A stretch of 64,000 nt of DNA from Ianthella basta (Eukaryota; Porifera; Demospongiae; Verongiida; Ianthellidae): positions 6,670,256-6,734,255 of the forward strand of contig OZ025883.1 of assembly GCA_964019415.1 (NCBI GenBank), in the 5' to 3' direction. Every line of letters starts with the position of its first letter. Position 1 is the stretch's first letter. Below are positions 59,684-64,000 of this stretch, one piece after another. The notes under the pieces were generated by a model. That model worked only from the letters and a program-made list of their open reading frames with translations. It was not told the origin of the DNA and made no database searches. A program made the position numbers and the translations under genes.

Positions 59684-62329
59684 TGCATTACATTAACTGA
59701 TCCACAGAACTGCTCTGAGTCTCAGCAGTTATTTCAGTACTTTGTATCTGTAGACATAATTATGTGCATGCTGTTCTACTCTGGCCAGTTGTGGCTGATA
59801 GATACTTAGTACAGTACTGGTATGACCTGACTTTTATATTGATTTCAATTGTATTGTAATCACTATCGGATCTCCTATTGGTCAAGCTGGTGTGCTAATT
59901 CAATGGCGCAATATCATCTTTGAATTACTGTATAGCATAACTTTGAATTACTGTATTATAATAGCATAACTTTGAATTACTGTATAGTATAAAGTTACAA
60001 TTGATGTACAATGCAGTGTACCAGCTACATGCATGCATCTTCCATGGCCATACAGTGCCAATGGCAGTAGTTTCCATTTGATTATAGCAGCTGTATACAT
60101 GTAGCTTGGAGCTGGATAATGCTTCACTGCATTGAAATAATATCAATGGGGGTGAATCGGGTTATTTCAATTCATTGCATATATATGCATGCATGCACAT
60201 GTGTGCACAGGTATCTAACAACCCAACACATGATAGATGTAATTATATTATGCATGCTCTGATGTTATAGCTGTGAAGAATTTATTTGTATGTATGTAAT
60301 TATAATTCACACTTGTGGTTACACGCAGGTTGTAATTTACAGCGCAGCCATTAAATGGAAACTGATTCATTCTTACTGCAAGCAGACGTGGTGCATAGCT
60401 GCAATTAGTAGCTGTGGCCACATCCCAACCATATAATATACCTATAGTGTGTGTACATAATAGTGTACATGCATGGTTCCAGCCCAATGAAGTTAGACAA
60501 TAATAGGCAGAACTGCATGGAACAGTCAGAGAATGTATAAATGGTGCTGAGCCAAGCAGTGGAAGCTTGTCATTAGCCACTATAATAACAGATGCATGTG
60601 TAGTCCCTTCACCAGCGCTCAGTTGCGTGATGCACTTAAACCTTGTCATAAAATAGCTATAGCTTATTGTAATACACCCACTTTAAAGGCATGCCCACAT
60701 GTGAGTAAGTATGTGTTTATATAGCTATAATACACACATACAGCAAAGTACACACATGACTAAGTTTTGTCCACAATTGTGCACATGCCCATGCACATGT
60801 CCACCAGAACATAATATAACGCATATGCACACATCATGCATACACAGTCAATGTGCATACACAAAGATTAGTGCACACACTGACCATTCACATAAGGTGA
60901 ATGTGAAGGTTGTGAATTGTTGTACTGAACAGATATACAGCCATAATAGATATTGTTACTGACATATTCATATAGTGCAGGGTCACCATCTTGAGTGAGT
61001 GTATGCAGAATGGACACTTTCCATTTTATTCACAACACATAAAATTGCAAATGGAACATTGAAATGGAATACTAACATTGGTTACCTCCATGCAATGGGA
61101 TGCCTTCACTTTTAACACAGTTCTGACTGACTGGTAATTGCTGCATTCACCTAATGTACATTTGTTGGCTGACCTCACTCTACAGTTATTGCAGACCACA
61201 TTAAGCATATTATACTGGGCATAAATATAGCATGACAAAAGGTGAAGGAACACCTGCCTGGGCTTTATATATAGAAGATGGAAACTTGTGTATCTATATA
61301 AGCGATGTCAATAGCTACGTTATAACCAGGATGTGGATTTTGTGGGAGAAGATTACATTGTACTGCCCGAGTAAATTATACCTTCAATTAATGGGGTGGG
61401 GGATTTTGCTCCTAGGAGAGGTTTGAATTTCTGGCCCTCTAAAAAACACACTACTTCGATTTTAAATTTACTGGATACCATTGGCAGACATTGGGGGGAG
61501 GGAGCTTCTCTCTCCCCTTCTCTCCAGACTATGCCCATATCATATACGTGGGTATATTGAACTGCTAGCGAGAGCTATATTCGAGCAGGTTGAGCATGCA
61601 GCTTAATGAACTTACTGGTAATGGAAGAAGTGAAATAAAATTCTAAATAACCCTACTGGCCAGTTCCATTGGTTTGAGGTAGCTAGCTAATTATAATCGG
61701 GTCATGCACTGCTTTCTGGCACCACCAGAGCTTGCACATTTCCCCTATACAGCTATAGCTGGCTATAAGGTCTTGCACTGACCACACCCCTCCCCTCGCC
61801 TTTGAATGATGACATCATAGGTCAGGATCAATAATTAATGAAGAGGATTAGCTACAGTATACAGCAATTTTCCACGACGTTGCAAAGTAGCTAGCTAGCT
61901 AGTTAGCTACACTGAAATCAGTAGACCATGCATGTGACAGTCACATGGACACTCAGTAGCTAAGCAATGACTGCTCCTTAGTGGTTAGTTGCTGTCATGG
62001 TTTTCAACGTCGTGAGAATTCCTGTATAGCGCATAATAGTAGCCACTTGGTGGTAGTCTTTATTTCCATTCCCACTTCCTCGCCGAATTTCCCTCCCCAG
62101 CACGCAAGCGGGAAGTGGGAATGGAAATACCACAGAGATGAGGAAATCGGAGTGCGCTTCAAGTCAAGCCTGGTCCCATATTCACTACTGTGGTTAAACG
62201 CGCACGTGGATAGTCCGTAAACGATTTTCAACCTACTAACTACTTGAAAGTAGCAAGGGTGAGTAAAGAAAGTCGAACTGAAACATTATAGCCGATTGAT
62301 CAAGAGATCCACTGCCGCTCGGTCTTAAC
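59684..62329. other. Intergenic, AT-rich, no gene seen
   Basis: Only short repeats are visible: three diverged TTTGAATTACTGTATA units (59919-59995), and a 16-base inverted repeat TTTCCATTCCCACTTC / GAAGTGGGAATGGAAA (62060-62130) that could be a small foldback element or hairpin. CA-rich text at 60700-60900 is degraded microsatellite. Confidence 0.5.
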
Positions 62330-63139
62330 ATGGAAGTCAGCGGAACAGCCCGAGAGTCTAGGGTCATTGCGCTTTGCCAGATGACGCCAACTCCCAGGGA
62401 TGTGAAGGACAACGTGAGTAAGATGATTCGATGGATGGAAAGAGCTGCAAATGCAGGAGCGGACCTGGCGCTCTTTGGCGAGATGATCTTGTCAGATTAC
62501 GACTTGGAAGACTTTCGCGCACTCTCCGAGCGACAGGACGGCCCTTCAGCCACCGCTATCGCCAATGCTGCGAGGAAGATTGGAATAGCCGTCATCTACG
62601 GTTATTCGGAGGTGGATGACGATCGCTACTACAACTCGCTCATGTTCATAGATAGCGAGGGGAAGCGCTTAGCAAACTATCGCAAGGTCCACCTCTGGCC
62701 CACCGAGCACCGGTACACTGCCGGAGATGCCCTTACAGTTGTGGATTGGGACGGAGTGTTGAAGGTGGGGCTGGGAGTGTGTGTGGACGTGTGCATGGCA
62801 GAATACGTACAAGCAATGGTAAACAACGGTGGTGCTCAGCTGGTTGTGGTGGCCAATGCTCTGGTGGAGGGCAGGACTTATCAGAAGACATCACAGATCC
62901 TTGTGCCCGCTCGTGCCTTTGAAAACCGCTGCTATGTGGCCTACGTGTGTTTGGCTGGTGAGAAGTACTTCGGTGCATCAAGAGTGTGTGATCCCTTTGG
63001 AGAGTGCATCGTTTCTGCAGGTAGCAGTGATGAAAACTTGCTGATGGCTGCCATTCCTCTGAACACTCACAAAGGAGTACCATTCCACTACCTCCCCCTG
63101 CGTCGGCCTGAACTGTACAGCAATGGTGCTGCACACTAG
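62330..63139 (+). CDS. Nitrilase-type hydrolase, truncated second copy without methyltransferase
   Basis: Intronless, 269 residues. It is nearly identical to residues 1-266 of the 58244 gene, with the same Glu-Lys-Cys triad (E51, K119, C151). At the domain boundary, after RRPELYSNGA, a short insertion brings AAH and a stop. The following 20 bases (GTACAATGTGGAGAT) still resemble copy 1, then homology ends near a poly-C tract at 63189-63212. The hydrolase domain is whole, so this could be a working single-domain enzyme; alternatively it is a 3'-truncated pseudogene. Homology of the leader (CACTGCCGC.CGGTCTT.AC before the ATG) shows that part of the promoter side was also copied. Confidence 0.8.
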   Translation: MEVSGTARESRVIALCQMTPTPRDVKDNVSKMIRWMERAANAGADLALFGEMILSDYDLEDFRALSERQDGPSATAIANAARKIGIAVIYGYSEVDDDRYYNSLMFIDSEGKRLANYRKVHLWPTEHRYTAGDALTVVDWDGVLKVGLGVCVDVCMAEYVQAMVNNGGAQLVVVANALVEGRTYQKTSQILVPARAFENRCYVAYVCLAGEKYFGASRVCDPFGECIVSAGSSDENLLMAAIPLNTHKGVPFHYLPLRRPELYSNGAAH

Positions 63140-64000
63140 TATACAGTACAATGTGGAGATCTCCTAGCAGTACCCCATGCACCACCCTGCACCCCCCCCC
63201 CCACCCCCCCAATGCACCCCCACCAATGCACCCCCAGCCACACTAGTTATAGCTATAGCTATTTCAAACTCCATCCTTAACTACAGAACTGATAGTCGTC
63301 TTTACTCAGGGTCTATAGTTGGTAAATCTAATACACTGATTCTTGGCTTCACCGATCATCTGTATGTTTCCCACACCAATCTTTGCACTGAGAGGATCAG
63401 TTGGCTTGAAACGTGCCATGTACATGTTGGCATCAGGGGAGTGGGAGGAGACCAGCATCACATGCACATATCTGTCATCTAGGAAATAGGGGTATGTGGC
63501 TAATGACTACAATTTTGTGCATATATATGTATATACGGTGGTGATGGTGGCAGTGAGTGGTGATTGCACTGGTGGTCTTCCTTGCAGTATACTGGTGCAT
63601 GCACTGCATGGCTGCGCATTAAATTTGTAACTTGCACTGTGTGGTGGCATGTGTAGTATATACCACACATGTGTGGCTCTAGCATTTATACTGCGGTCAC
63701 CCTTTGGTTGTCTATTATTGGGCAGAGTAGGTTTGCACAAGTACTCTTGGTTTACACTGAATGCTAGCTAATAGATGTATGCTGGCTTCATAACTTTACA
63801 ACGTACAGACCATATCCTTGCTCAATGTGGCTGACTTGGCATATAGTGGTGAATACATTTAACATAAGCTGCATGATTGTGCTGCTTAATAAGTCGTATT
63901 GAAGGAGAGAAGGTAGCTTTCCATTGGAAGCAACCCTATACTGGCCAGACCTACCCGCGTTTAACAATTAATTACTAATCTTCTCATGCACTGCACGCCT
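63140..64000. other. 3' region of truncated hydrolase copy, no gene seen
   Basis: Begins with a C-rich repeat of CACCCCCCC and AATGCACCCCCA units (63180-63240). The rest is AT-rich with no recognised exon. Confidence 0.5.

Overview
The window is nuclear DNA of an animal. It carries multi-exon genes with short GT-AG introns, long (CA)n/(GT)n microsatellites, many small inverted-repeat DNA transposons, and animal gene families: p53-type transcription factors, TRIM-NHL, CEP19, nucleolin and spermidine synthase. The compact introns, intronless TRIM-NHL genes and a p53 family without a recognisable classical tetramerisation domain suggest an early-branching metazoan, most plausibly a sponge. That is inference; no marker gene fixes the species.

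Region 1 (1-29150) is a tandem array of p53-family genes on the + strand. Copy A (7663-11173, 5' exons not located), copy B (14376-18913) and copy C (23700-28623) have the p53 DNA-binding domain spread over phase-matched exons. Copy D (19366-21785) is a 5'-truncated, internally deleted copy. At 1-1900 an array promoter is fused directly to an array 3' flank with the whole gene body missing. Between these lie a two-repeat, GIY-YIG/T5orf172-type gene (2000-2941, -), a nest of DNA transposons (about 3022-4913), one of which carries a RecQ-helicase-like exon fragment, and a transposon holding a transposase N-terminal fragment (6300-6970).

Region 2 (29076-46456) holds a deoxynucleoside kinase (-) that is head-to-head with NHP2 (+). 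Two almost identical intronless TRIM-NHL genes (+) follow, produced by a 3.46 kb tandem duplication that also copied the 3' end of the convergent CEP19 gene. CEP19 (-) is in turn head-to-head with the calcium-activated nucleotidase CANT1 (+). The last coding exon of the kinase was also copied into the p53 array (22238-22264), so duplications here have repeatedly dragged along the 3' end of a convergent neighbour.

Region 3 (47229-56396) has a nucleolin-like gene and spermidine synthase, both on the - strand. Region 4 (56397-64000) is AT-rich and gene-poor, with two copies of an intronless nitrilase-type hydrolase. The first (58244-59683) is fused to a SAM-dependent methyltransferase; the second (62330-63139) stops at the end of the hydrolase domain.

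The genes do not form one pathway. Two pairs probably share divergent promoters (kinase/NHP2, CEP19/CANT1). The strongest candidate for something undescribed is the p53-family array: several paralogs, a shared Cys-to-His change at a zinc position, a long C-terminal coiled coil in place of a recognisable tetramerisation domain, and X-box-like palindromes in both the promoters and the 3' flanks.
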